43,977 nucleotides of DNA, from contig NZ_PVWK01000108.1 in NCBI RefSeq assembly GCF_003003795.1, positions 1 to 43,977 on the forward strand. Direction: 5' to 3'. The position numbers were made by a program, and so were the translations under genes. The notes beneath the pieces were generated by a model, which worked only from the letters and a program-made list of their open reading frames with translations, ran no database searches and had not been told where the DNA came from. Every line of letters starts with the position of its first letter. The first letter of the stretch is position 1. The DNA comes from Stenomitos frigidus ULC18. Lineage in GTDB: Bacteria; Cyanobacteriota; Cyanobacteriia; Leptolyngbyales; Leptolyngbyaceae. Of this stretch, positions 34,814 through 41,858 are shown piece by piece.

Positions 34814-34985
34814 AGGGCAAAGCGTTACACCTTCTGCTCAAGCTCAAATTCTGTTCTTCAATTCGGACACAACTCCTCAAGCTGAATCAAGCTATGTCTG
34901 TAAGCTAACCTCTAGAGCTTCTGAACTTGGAAGGCTTGAATGTACCTCCTAGTAGCGACAAGCAGCATGACCAAGTATGTTAATC

Positions 34986-35220
34986 ATGGCAAATCGAAGT
35001 AAGGAATCTGAACTGACACCAACAAAATCGTCGGCAAAAGGAACTTGGGTGAGTGGATACTCTAATAATCCAACGCCTGCTTTTATGGCTGGACTACGGC
35101 CAAGCTTTACAGATTCACAAAGGACAAGTGAAGGGAATCAGTAAAGGGGACAGTGTCGCTCAAGCAAAGTTCATTAGCTCTCTTTGGCGTGAGCGCTTAA
35201 GACAAGACAATTGGCACTGA
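34986..35220 (+). pseudogene. Frameshifted small gene
   Basis: ATG 34986 reads MANRSKESELTPTKSSAKGT, WVSGYSNNPTPAFMAG, then out of frame. One base on, at 35089, a protein-like frame continues LDYGQALQIHKGQVKGIS and AQAKFISSLWRERLRQDN to a TGA at 35218. Joined, they give about 78 residues with a plausible small-protein composition. I do not recognise the family; a plasmid-borne origin beside parAB is possible. The rest of 34814-35285 shows nothing I can name. Confidence 0.4.
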
Positions 35221-35285
35221 GCGTTTGTCGCTAAAAAATCTTTGTGACACAACCAGAAACCTCACCCGTAGCCACGAGAAGATTC

Positions 35286-36107
35286 CTACAAGCGCACAGC
35301 ACCACTGCCTTTACTAGAGTTGGCATAAGCAACTAAACAAATGATGAGCATCGTTAAGACTAGGCTGATCCGTCCTGTACCAAAACCCACGCCGCCAAGC
35401 GCTTGAGCTCTACCGATCCAATCGGCGAAGGACGCGCCCAGTGGTCTAGTCAGGATATAGGCAAGCCAAAAAGCTCCAACCGCGTTGCCGCCTGAACGCC
35501 AGTAGGCGATCGCTGGTGCAGCGAACAACACGGCAAACAGCAAGCCTGACGTGAAGTAACCTAGCCCTAGTGTGGAGGCTGTCATATCACCAGCTGCTGT
35601 GCCCAGTGCGAACGTAGCCATGACTGCGGCCCAGTAAAAGCACTCGCGCCGCCAGGTGTTGATCTGCTGCATCGACAACGTTTTTTCGCTCCGATACCAA
35701 ACAGCAAAAATCAGGCTCAGTAATGCCGCAAAGCCGATGGTGGAGCTGAGGTACGAAACACCCAAGCCAACATGAATGGCATCAGCAAGCATCGTGCCGA
35801 AGATGGCGACCATCGTGATGGCTAACCAATAGACCCAGGGAAGATAGCGACGGACGGCAAACTGGATGAGTAACGCCACGGCTAAACCAATGCCCCCAAG
35901 CGCCACCGCAAAAAGCGGATCCATCTGGTGTACGAGGTAATCGGAAGTCGTTTCGCCCATACCCGTCGTGAGCAACTTGATCAGCCAGAATAAGACGGTC
36001 ACTTCTGGCAGCTTTTTGACCAGACTCCTTCCACCCTGTAACGCTTGATCTGAGTTGTATGGTTTTGGCTTCATCTCTGAGTGGCTGTGAGTTGGGATTT
36101 TGCTCAT
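35286..36107 (-). CDS. DUF347/COG4705 membrane protein, short paralogue
   Basis: About 273 residues from ATG 36107; starts at 36158 and 36074 are also possible and none has a clear ribosome site. The protein has about eight membrane helices arranged as four pseudo-repeats, each beginning with an aromatic-Trp pair and holding a Gly-to-Asp motif: LFWLIKLL...GETTSD, VYWLAIT...GTMLAD, FYWAAVM...GTAAGD and FWLAYIL...GASFAD. This is the DUF347 repeat of COG4705 proteins, whose function was unknown to me. The repeated acidic residue inside the membrane suggests ion or small-solute transport. A larger paralogue lies just upstream in the same direction. Confidence 0.78.
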   Translation of the reverse strand: MSKIPTHSHSEMKPKPYNSDQALQGGRSLVKKLPEVTVLFWLIKLLTTGMGETTSDYLVHQMDPLFAVALGGIGLAVALLIQFAVRRYLPWVYWLAITMVAIFGTMLADAIHVGLGVSYLSSTIGFAALLSLIFAVWYRSEKTLSMQQINTWRRECFYWAAVMATFALGTAAGDMTASTLGLGYFTSGLLFAVLFAAPAIAYWRSGGNAVGAFWLAYILTRPLGASFADWIGRAQALGGVGFGTGRISLVLTMLIICLVAYANSSKGSGAVRL

Positions 36108-36269
36108 GATAGGGCGTGTCAGTGATCGCCCCGTAGACTCTGTGCTTCCAATCGACAAAGCTTTAAGGAATCGTCAACGCTTTAACGTTTTTCTGTGAAG
36201 CCTTTTGAGGTTTACCGCTTTGGCTTGTGCGCAGGATGGTAAGCGCGATCGCCATATAACATCCTCCAT

Positions 36270-37553
36270 TCATACCGACCGGTGAGCGGTGAGCGGTCGG
36301 AGTTCAAAGTTAGCTGTGGCAGGTAATTGGGAACGTTCTACCGACTGCCGCTGATCAAGCGCATCAAGGGTCGAAAGGAGTGACTCCAGTGACGTTTTAC
36401 AGGCTGTTGGATCTGGAGGTTGGGCGCGCAGTTGTCTCAGGACATGATCGATCGACTTGTCAACCGAAGACCACTGCGAAGGATTCATGGGTTTAAGGCG
36501 AGACTGTGCCTTGTCCCAGGCGACTTCAAGATCACCAACGCGAGCTGTGGCAGCAGATAGATTGCCTTTTTGTACCGAGCTCAAGGTATCGGCTGCGATG
36601 GTGCGAAAGCTGGACAACTCTCCCAGCGGAGAGGTTGACGAAGTGGATGCGATTGCTTCATGTTGCAGCTCAGTGTGACGCCAGTAGTAGCCTGACCCGG
36701 CTGTGATCACAAGAGCAGACACAGCCAATGCGATTTGCCAGGAAGCAGTGTATCGTTTTCGATTGGTTTCTACATTGGCGACTGGATGGGTGATTAAATC
36801 CCGCTTGGTGATCGAAAGAAAGATAACAGTCAGCAGAATCGCTGCCATAAAGATGGCACTTGTAACGGTTGCCCCCAGCCCTAAGCCGCCATTTGATCGG
36901 GGCTGAGAGAGAAAATCACCTAACGAAGCACCCAGTGGACGCGTCATGATATAGACAAGCCAGAAGGACAAGACAGGGTTGAGACCAAAGCGCCAAGCGA
37001 TGGTCACGAAAGCAATCACTACAGCGACGATGATGCCTGTGGTGAGGTAGCCCAGCCCAAGGCTCTCTGCCATTAGATCTCCCGTGGCGGTACCTAGAGC
37101 AAACGTGACCAGGATCGCTAACCAGTAAAAGGATTCCCTTCGCCGGGTAAAAATGGAATGGATCGAGAGTGTTCTCTCTATGGAGAACCAGGCGGCAAAG
37201 GTCAGCGCCAAGGCGATGCTGAAGATAGTTGTGCTCACTTCAAGAGCAATACCCAATTTGTCAGTCAAATTATCTGTAAAAAGGGTGCCAAAGATACTAA
37301 TGAGGACAACCGTCAACCAGTAAAGAGCAGGTGTATATTTTTTTGCTTTAAACTGAAAAAATAAGGCAATCAGGAGCACGACTCCTACGACCATAGAGGT
37401 GCCAGTCAAGCCAAAACCAAGACTGACGTTCAAGAAATCAGAGGCAGTCTCGCCAACCGTCGTGCAGAGGATCTTGATGATCCAGAAATAAATCGTGACC
37501 TCAGGAACTTTGCTGAGCAAGCTTGTGTTTTCGTCTCCCTGATGCAGGCTCAT
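36270..37553 (-). CDS. DUF347/COG4705 membrane protein fused to a C-terminal helical domain
   Basis: This 427-residue protein has the same four pseudo-repeats as its neighbour: VPEVTIYFWIIK...GETASD, LYWLTVV...GTLFTD, FYWLAIL...GTATGD and FWLVYIM...GASLGD (residues about 15-250). A further membrane helix (about 273-290) leads to a soluble helical region of about 110 residues (SVQKGNLSAATARVGDLEVAWDK, DKSIDHVLRQLRA, CKTSLESLLSTLDAL). From my recollection of proteobacterial relatives, this helical region also occurs next to DUF347 genes and two-component systems, which hints at a sensing role. The start has GGAGA at good distance. It is the upstream gene of the pair. Confidence 0.8.
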   Translation of the reverse strand: MSLHQGDENTSLLSKVPEVTIYFWIIKILCTTVGETASDFLNVSLGFGLTGTSMVVGVVLLIALFFQFKAKKYTPALYWLTVVLISIFGTLFTDNLTDKLGIALEVSTTIFSIALALTFAAWFSIERTLSIHSIFTRRRESFYWLAILVTFALGTATGDLMAESLGLGYLTTGIIVAVVIAFVTIAWRFGLNPVLSFWLVYIMTRPLGASLGDFLSQPRSNGGLGLGATVTSAIFMAAILLTVIFLSITKRDLITHPVANVETNRKRYTASWQIALAVSALVITAGSGYYWRHTELQHEAIASTSSTSPLGELSSFRTIAADTLSSVQKGNLSAATARVGDLEVAWDKAQSRLKPMNPSQWSSVDKSIDHVLRQLRAQPPDPTACKTSLESLLSTLDALDQRQSVERSQLPATANFELRPLTAHRSV

Positions 37554-37827
37554 TTCGCTTTCTCCGTATAATCGTCAATTTTTGTACAGAACAAAATTTT
37601 GATAAGAAGAGCAGGCAAGAGTTTCAATCAATCAAGCATCATTCGATGAAACCTTACAGATCAAGTTAAAACATAGGTTGGATTGACTGAAATGCCCGTG
37701 GCGTTCAAGATCAGCAAGTTTATGGTTTTGCTGCTGACAGTTAACTATTCAATGAAACCTTGCACAAAGCCGATGAGGAGAGCGCGTAAAATGTGTGTGT
37801 TCTCCATGACAACCCTTACATTCCTAA

Positions 37828-38160
37828 ACTCTTTTACGCTCTTTCCTGTCCACTCTTAAGCATTATCTGGCCGCCCGGCGAGGCTCTCTGCTGCTGCTGC
37901 TGTTCGGTGTCTTGCTGCCGTTTCAGATTTTTGGCGATTTAGCCGAAGATGTCTGGGAGCACGGGAGGTTTCCTTTTGATGTTCCCATCCTGTTGGCGGT
38001 TCATTCAAGCGCTCAACCGCAACTCGATCACGTTGCCTCAGTCTTGTGTTTTGCTAATGGCTTCAACGCTGACATCGTATGCTCCTGCTTCGCTTTGCTA
38101 TGGGAATGGTTGGTTCTTCACTGGCAAGGCAACGCGTTCAAACCAAATTTCCGACCGTAG
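37828..38160 (+). pseudogene. Truncated PAP2-type phosphatase gene
   Basis: The frame reads LKHYLAARRGSLLLLLFG, VLLPFQIFGDLAEDVWEHG, FPFDVPILLAVHSSAQPQLD and then loses similarity at VLCFANGF. This is the N-terminal membrane helix and entry segment of membrane PAP2 phosphatases (FGELAEDVW...FDVPIL). The downstream catalytic KxxxxxxRP, PSGH and SRxxxxxH motifs are absent. No good start codon precedes it; an in-frame TAA lies at 37825. A 37554-37820 spacer upstream shows nothing else. The intact enzyme would dephosphorylate lipid phosphates. Confidence 0.65.
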
Positions 38161-38181
38161 ACGACAAGCGCGCTTAACCGT

Positions 38182-38409
38182 CTACGGTCTGGTGTCAAGG
38201 TTACGTATTGCGTCTTGAGTATAGTCAGCAAACGTCAAGAACTTGGAAAGACGATCGCTGCCAGAGCATTGAGTGTCAATCGCCTTTTCAAGTGCTTGCC
38301 AATCCGTGCTCGCCTCAACGTGAGAGCAAATCTGTAGCCATCGCTGGTGAGTCATTCCCCAGAGGGGCATAATACTCAAGCCGCATTCAAAGGAGCTACT
38401 TTTCTGCAT
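38182..38409 (-). CDS. Small hypothetical protein, copy 1
   Basis: A 75-residue frame contains MPLWGMTHQRWLQICSHVEAS, TDWQALEKAIDTQCSGSDRL and SKFLTFADYTQDAIRN. A second, broken copy of its C-terminal part lies at 38617-38823, sharing a 51-bp block with one mismatch. The duplication and readable conservation support coding, but neither copy has a known family. There is no membrane segment. Confidence 0.45.
   Translation of the reverse strand: MQKSSSFECGLSIMPLWGMTHQRWLQICSHVEASTDWQALEKAIDTQCSGSDRLSKFLTFADYTQDAIRNLDTRP
38211..38261. repeat. 51-bp direct repeat, copy A
   Basis: The block beginning CGTCTTGAGTATAGT recurs at 38617-38667 with a single mismatch (C to T). The copies are 406 bp apart in the same orientation, and both fall in the 3' coding part of the small minus-strand genes. 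Confidence 0.9.
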
Positions 38410-38431
38410 TGCCTACGCATGAATGCTGTCT

Positions 38432-38596
38432 TTAGTTTGGGTCTGAAGACTCCATTTCCATTTGAGAGGAGTGCAACCCGAAATCACAATAGCTGGCGAA
38501 GGTAAGCAAAAAAATCATAATCATGGTAGCTGCAAACACAGTCATAGCAGCTTTATGAGCAACTTTTTTCACTAGATCGAACAGTGGCGGCTTCAT
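38432..38596 (-). CDS. 54-residue single-pass membrane protein
   Basis: An ATG at 38596 opens MKPPLFDLVKKVAHKAAM, then a hydrophobic helix TVFAATMIMIFLLTFA (about 19-34), and an acidic tail HSSQMEMESSDPN. The basic N-terminus and acidic C-terminus predict an inside-to-outside single pass. The frame lies exactly between the two copies of the duplicated small gene. The ribosome site is weak. Small membrane proteins of this sort often partner transporters or sensor kinases; that is only a possibility here. Confidence 0.45.
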   Translation of the reverse strand: MKPPLFDLVKKVAHKAAMTVFAATMIMIFLLTFASYCDFGLHSSQMEMESSDPN

Positions 38597-38616
38597 ACTT
38601 TAGCTGCCGGAAATTA

Positions 38617-38823
38617 CGTCTTGAGTATAGTTAGCAAACGTCAAGAACTTGGAAAGACGATCGCTGCAAAGAAACGCTCAATGCCAATCGTCTTTTCGAG
38701 TTCTTGACCTTTTCGGGCTAATTTAAGCGCAGCAGAGGCATCGGATCGATGTGCTCTTCTCACTTTTGCTTCCTGGCTACTAGCCGGGATTTTTTTTAGA
38801 GACAGCAGGAGATAAGCACACAT
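38617..38823 (-). pseudogene. Broken second copy of the small hypothetical gene
   Basis: The minus strand reads AALKLARKGQELEKTIGIERF, then shifts frame. The next frame continues DRLSKFLTFANYTQD, matching copy 1 (DRLSKFLTFADYTQD). The 51-bp copy B block is at 38617-38667. The upstream part of the gene differs from copy 1, so the duplication covers only the 3' end or the 5' ends have diverged. Confidence 0.55.
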
Positions 38824-38910
38824 CTCAAAGCACTGTGCATCTTTCTCAGTTCTTGACGTTCATTGCTTACATTGGCAGACATCATCCAACATCAACAGGA
38901 AGTAAAGACA

Positions 38911-39396
38911 ATGAACACCGCAAGAAAACGGGTGCTGCTGGGCGTTTTTATTGGCACCCTAGGCTTAAGTGGACTGGCTCAGTTTGTGTATGCTAACCAA
39001 CCGCAGCCAGTCGCTGTGGTGCCACAAAAACATCGCGCTCAAGCCACTGAAACCAGTGATGGCGATGGTGAGACGAACGATGACATAAAAGAGCAACAAG
39101 AGGCAGTGAAGTTACAACCGTTGGCTAAAATCACCGCACAGCAAGCGCAACAGGTAGCTGAAGCGGCTCAGAAGACCAAAGCTAGCAAGGTCAAACTGGA
39201 GAACGAAGAAGGCAGTTTAGTCTATACAGTGATCGTTGGTCAGCAAGAAGTGACGGTAGACGCTGGTAATGCTCGCATTCTCTACACTGAACCGCTTAGA
39301 CAAGAAAACCACACATCTGATGTCAGCCATCCTCGGAGTAGCATTCAAGTCTCTCAGGCGAGCGATGGGGATGGTGAAACAAATGATGATGGTTGA
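38911..39396 (+). CDS. Exported PepSY-domain protein with two acidic repeats
   Basis: ATG 38911 has CAGGAAG upstream and encodes 161 residues. A signal segment (VLLGVFIGTLGLSGLAQFVYA) is followed by a linker with SDGDGETNDD (49-58). A single PepSY domain follows (about 72-125: ITAQQAQQVAEAA, KLENEEGSLVYTVIV, VTVDAGNARIL), and the identical decapeptide SDGDGETNDD returns at 151-160, one residue from the end. PepSY domains are linked to protease inhibition and to sensing by neighbouring kinases. The DxDxxTxDD pattern resembles a calcium-binding loop. The gene converges on the kinase gene with an 8-bp gap. An in-frame start at 38863 is less likely. Confidence 0.82.
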   Translation: MNTARKRVLLGVFIGTLGLSGLAQFVYANQPQPVAVVPQKHRAQATETSDGDGETNDDIKEQQEAVKLQPLAKITAQQAQQVAEAAQKTKASKVKLENEEGSLVYTVIVGQQEVTVDAGNARILYTEPLRQENHTSDVSHPRSSIQVSQASDGDGETNDDG

Positions 39397-39404
39397 ACCC
39401 GCGA

Positions 39405-40694
39405 TCACACGGCTGGTAAACGCACTGTGAAACAGCTACCCACACCGAGCTGACTACTAACTGTGATGCTGCCATCGTGAGCGTGAGCAATGGCTTGGGC
39501 GATCGCCAACCCCAAACCAGAACCACCGTCCCAATAAGAACGAGACGCATCAGCCCGCCAGAAACGGTCAAAAACTCGTTCTAGATGTTCTGGTGCAATG
39601 CCCATACCCGTATCTTGTACCGTGATCACTAACGTGTGCTCTAGCTGACTGGCTTGTACCGCGATCGTACCGCCAGCAGCCGTGTAATGCAGTGCATTCG
39701 CGATGAGGTTGTCAACCAAGCATGTGAGTTGAGCCGCATCCCCTTTGATCGCTAACGACTCAGCGACGTGAGACTTGAAGTGCAGTTGCTTCGCGGCGGC
39801 TTGCGGCACATACTGTTGCAACAACCCTGTCAGGAGTGGCGTTAAATTGAACGTTTGCCCATCGGTTTGAGTATCCTTTTCGGTACGTGCCAGCAGCAGC
39901 AGGTCTTCCGTCAGCTTCGTCATCTGGCTCGTCGCACTGGCGATCGCGGCAAACTTTTCTCGATCCGTCGGGCGCATCGCTTCGGGATATTTCAGCGCCA
40001 CAGCGGCATTACTCTTGATTACCATCAACGGGCTACGTAGCTCATGCGCTGCATCTGCCGTAAATTGCTGTAGCCGTTGGAAGCTCGCCTCGATAGGCTG
40101 CATCGCTTGACGGGTCAGCCAAAGACCGCCAAGTCCACTCAGCAGCAGCGCTAGCAAAATACCACCCCCTAACCCCAAGTCTAATTTCTGAAGATTCTCA
40201 TCAACTTCTGCCAGTGATTGGCTGACGCGCACATAGCCAAGCAACTGCTGATCGTCACTCCCCAAAATGGGTAGCGTGACCGCTTGAAGCCGAGGCTGAC
40301 CCGTCTGAATCTGGACTGCATCAGCGGTAGCTAAGGGCAACGAAACAACTGCCTTGCCCTCCTGGTTAAGCAGTTTGCCCTGCGAGTCAAACCACTGAAT
40401 GGCTTGACCACGCGCGGTTAAGTCTTGAGTGGAAAAGTCTTCACCCACCCTAAAGCGACCGTGATCAAATTCGGCATTGGCAGCCGCCCCCTGTCCCAAA
40501 GCGCTCAGTCTTTCGGTGAGTTGATGGGTTAAGCTGCGGGTGAAAACGACTCGCACTCCGATCGCAAACGTGCTCAGAATGGATGCCAAAACAACTAGAT
40601 AAGAGACTAGCAAGCGGTGGCGAAGGTTCTGAAACACAGGCTTAGTTTGTTTTTGCTCCTTCTCCATCCATGCCGCAGCTACACGCCTTAGCAC
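39405..40694 (-). CDS. Membrane histidine kinase of a two-component pair
   Basis: The 429-residue kinase has two membrane helices (about 29-50 and 175-195) enclosing an extracytoplasmic sensor of about 125 residues. The catalytic core is complete: H-box FTADAAHELRSPL with His217, N-box NLIANALHYT, G1 DTGMGI, F-box VFDRFWRAD and G2 GGSGLGLAI. It should autophosphorylate and pass phosphate to the response regulator encoded upstream. Layout and pairing resemble the cyanobacterial RppB/NrsS-type kinases, some of which sense metals, but the sensor domain does not reveal the ligand. Translation starts at GTG 40694, overlapping the regulator stop by 7 bases, or at ATG 40667. Confidence 0.9.
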   Translation of the reverse strand: MLRRVAAAWMEKEQKQTKPVFQNLRHRLLVSYLVVLASILSTFAIGVRVVFTRSLTHQLTERLSALGQGAAANAEFDHGRFRVGEDFSTQDLTARGQAIQWFDSQGKLLNQEGKAVVSLPLATADAVQIQTGQPRLQAVTLPILGSDDQQLLGYVRVSQSLAEVDENLQKLDLGLGGGILLALLLSGLGGLWLTRQAMQPIEASFQRLQQFTADAAHELRSPLMVIKSNAAVALKYPEAMRPTDREKFAAIASATSQMTKLTEDLLLLARTEKDTQTDGQTFNLTPLLTGLLQQYVPQAAAKQLHFKSHVAESLAIKGDAAQLTCLVDNLIANALHYTAAGGTIAVQASQLEHTLVITVQDTGMGIAPEHLERVFDRFWRADASRSYWDGGSGLGLAIAQAIAHAHDGSITVSSQLGVGSCFTVRLPAV

Positions 40695-41362
40695 TCCACG
40701 CGAAGCCGATAGCCGACTCCATAGACCGTTTCGATCACGTCTGGAGCACCTGCCGTCTTGAGCTTACGGCGCAGGTTTGTGAGATGGGTTTTAATCGTTT
40801 CTTCTCCAGAGGACTGATCAAACGACCAGAGCCGATCGAGGAGGAACGAGCGGGTCAGCACTTGGGTGGGATGCTTCAAGAAACACTCTAGGATCTCGTA
40901 TTCTTTGGGCGTTAACACAAGGGCATTGCCACCATATGTTACGCTGTGCAGGCTTGGATCAAGTTGCAACGCTTCGTAGGTCAGAATCGGTAACTTCGTT
41001 TCGACACTGCGACGGGCTAACGCTCTGATGCGCGCCGCCAACTCTTCCAGCTCAAATGGCTTGACTAAATAATCATCGGCTCCAGCATCCAACCCAATCA
41101 CTTTATCCGTTGTAGTATCACGTGCCGTCAACATGAGAATGAGGGCACTGATCCCAGCGGCGCGTAACTGCTTGCACAAACTGATGCCATCCAGTCGAGG
41201 GAGCATGAGATCCAACAAAATCAATTCATAGGTCACGGTCTGTACCCATTCCCAACCTTCTACACCGTCTCTAGCCACATCAACGACGTGGCTTTGGTGT
41301 CTTAAGTCCTCTACCAGGGGGCGAGCAATGCGATCGTCATCTTCGACTAGCAAAATCCTCAT
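40688..41362 (-). CDS. OmpR-family response regulator
   Basis: From the ATG at 41362 (MRILLVEDDDRIARPL) the product is 224 residues. The receiver domain has the acidic pocket EDD (7-9), phospho-acceptor Asp51 in ILLDLML, Thr79 and Lys101 in LVKPFE. The C-terminal winged helix reads LTPKEYEILECFLKHP...LDRLWSFDQSSGEETIKTHLTNLRRKL and ends YGVGYRLRVE. It should bind promoter DNA when phosphorylated by the kinase translated from the overlapping downstream gene. An in-frame upstream extension to 41566 lacks receiver features and is rejected. Likely targets are the neighbouring phosphodiesterase, PepSY and DUF347 genes. Confidence 0.92.
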   Translation of the reverse strand: MRILLVEDDDRIARPLVEDLRHQSHVVDVARDGVEGWEWVQTVTYELILLDLMLPRLDGISLCKQLRAAGISALILMLTARDTTTDKVIGLDAGADDYLVKPFELEELAARIRALARRSVETKLPILTYEALQLDPSLHSVTYGGNALVLTPKEYEILECFLKHPTQVLTRSFLLDRLWSFDQSSGEETIKTHLTNLRRKLKTAGAPDVIETVYGVGYRLRVEC

Positions 41363-41858
41363 TGCAGCCACTGTGAGAGTTGTTTGGTAGCAGTGAAGGT
41401 TGGCTTTTGGGCAGTCATGGTGAAGATGAACGTCAGCAGGAACACGTAGATCTTGCAGAGCCGTATGGTAATCTGTCGATCGAGCTATTCTCAACGCTTG
41501 ACTGAAGGCTAAGTCACAACGTGCGTCTAGCTTCACTATACCCTCGACTTTGAGAAAGCTTTTCATTCACCTGTAGAGCCTGCTGCTCTTGTGCCTGGAC
41601 TCTCTGCGATCGTCCATCAGGCTTCTTCACTTCCAGTGTGACGCAGACTCACCGTGTAGCCAATGCGAAAGCCGCTTTTGGTGAGCGTTTGAGCAGCCTG
41701 CTTTTTTCACGCTGGCGGCTGCTTCGTCATGTATCCAATCAGGTAAGCGGAGTGGCAGCCTTAGATTCATCTTCGATCTTTAACCAAATCAGACACTGAT
41801 TACGAGCGAACGATCTTCGGCTCGTGACCCAACCATCATTTAGTGGAGAAATTTAACA
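41363..41858. other. Divergent promoter region between the response regulator and the phosphodiesterase
   Basis: No coding sequence was recognised. GGAGA lies at 41845-41849 before the GTG at 41859. Both the two-component operon and the secreted phosphodiesterase must be transcribed from here, making it a natural place for response-regulator sites. I could not identify a direct repeat strong enough to call. Confidence 0.4.

Noticed and set aside
36276-36300. CCGACCG...CGGTCGG inverted repeat as a terminator
   Set aside because: It lies inside the 3' coding end of the DUF347 fusion gene and has no T-run.
41363-41566. N-terminal extension of the response regulator
   Set aside because: Receiver domains begin at MRILLVEDD; the extension has no matching domain.
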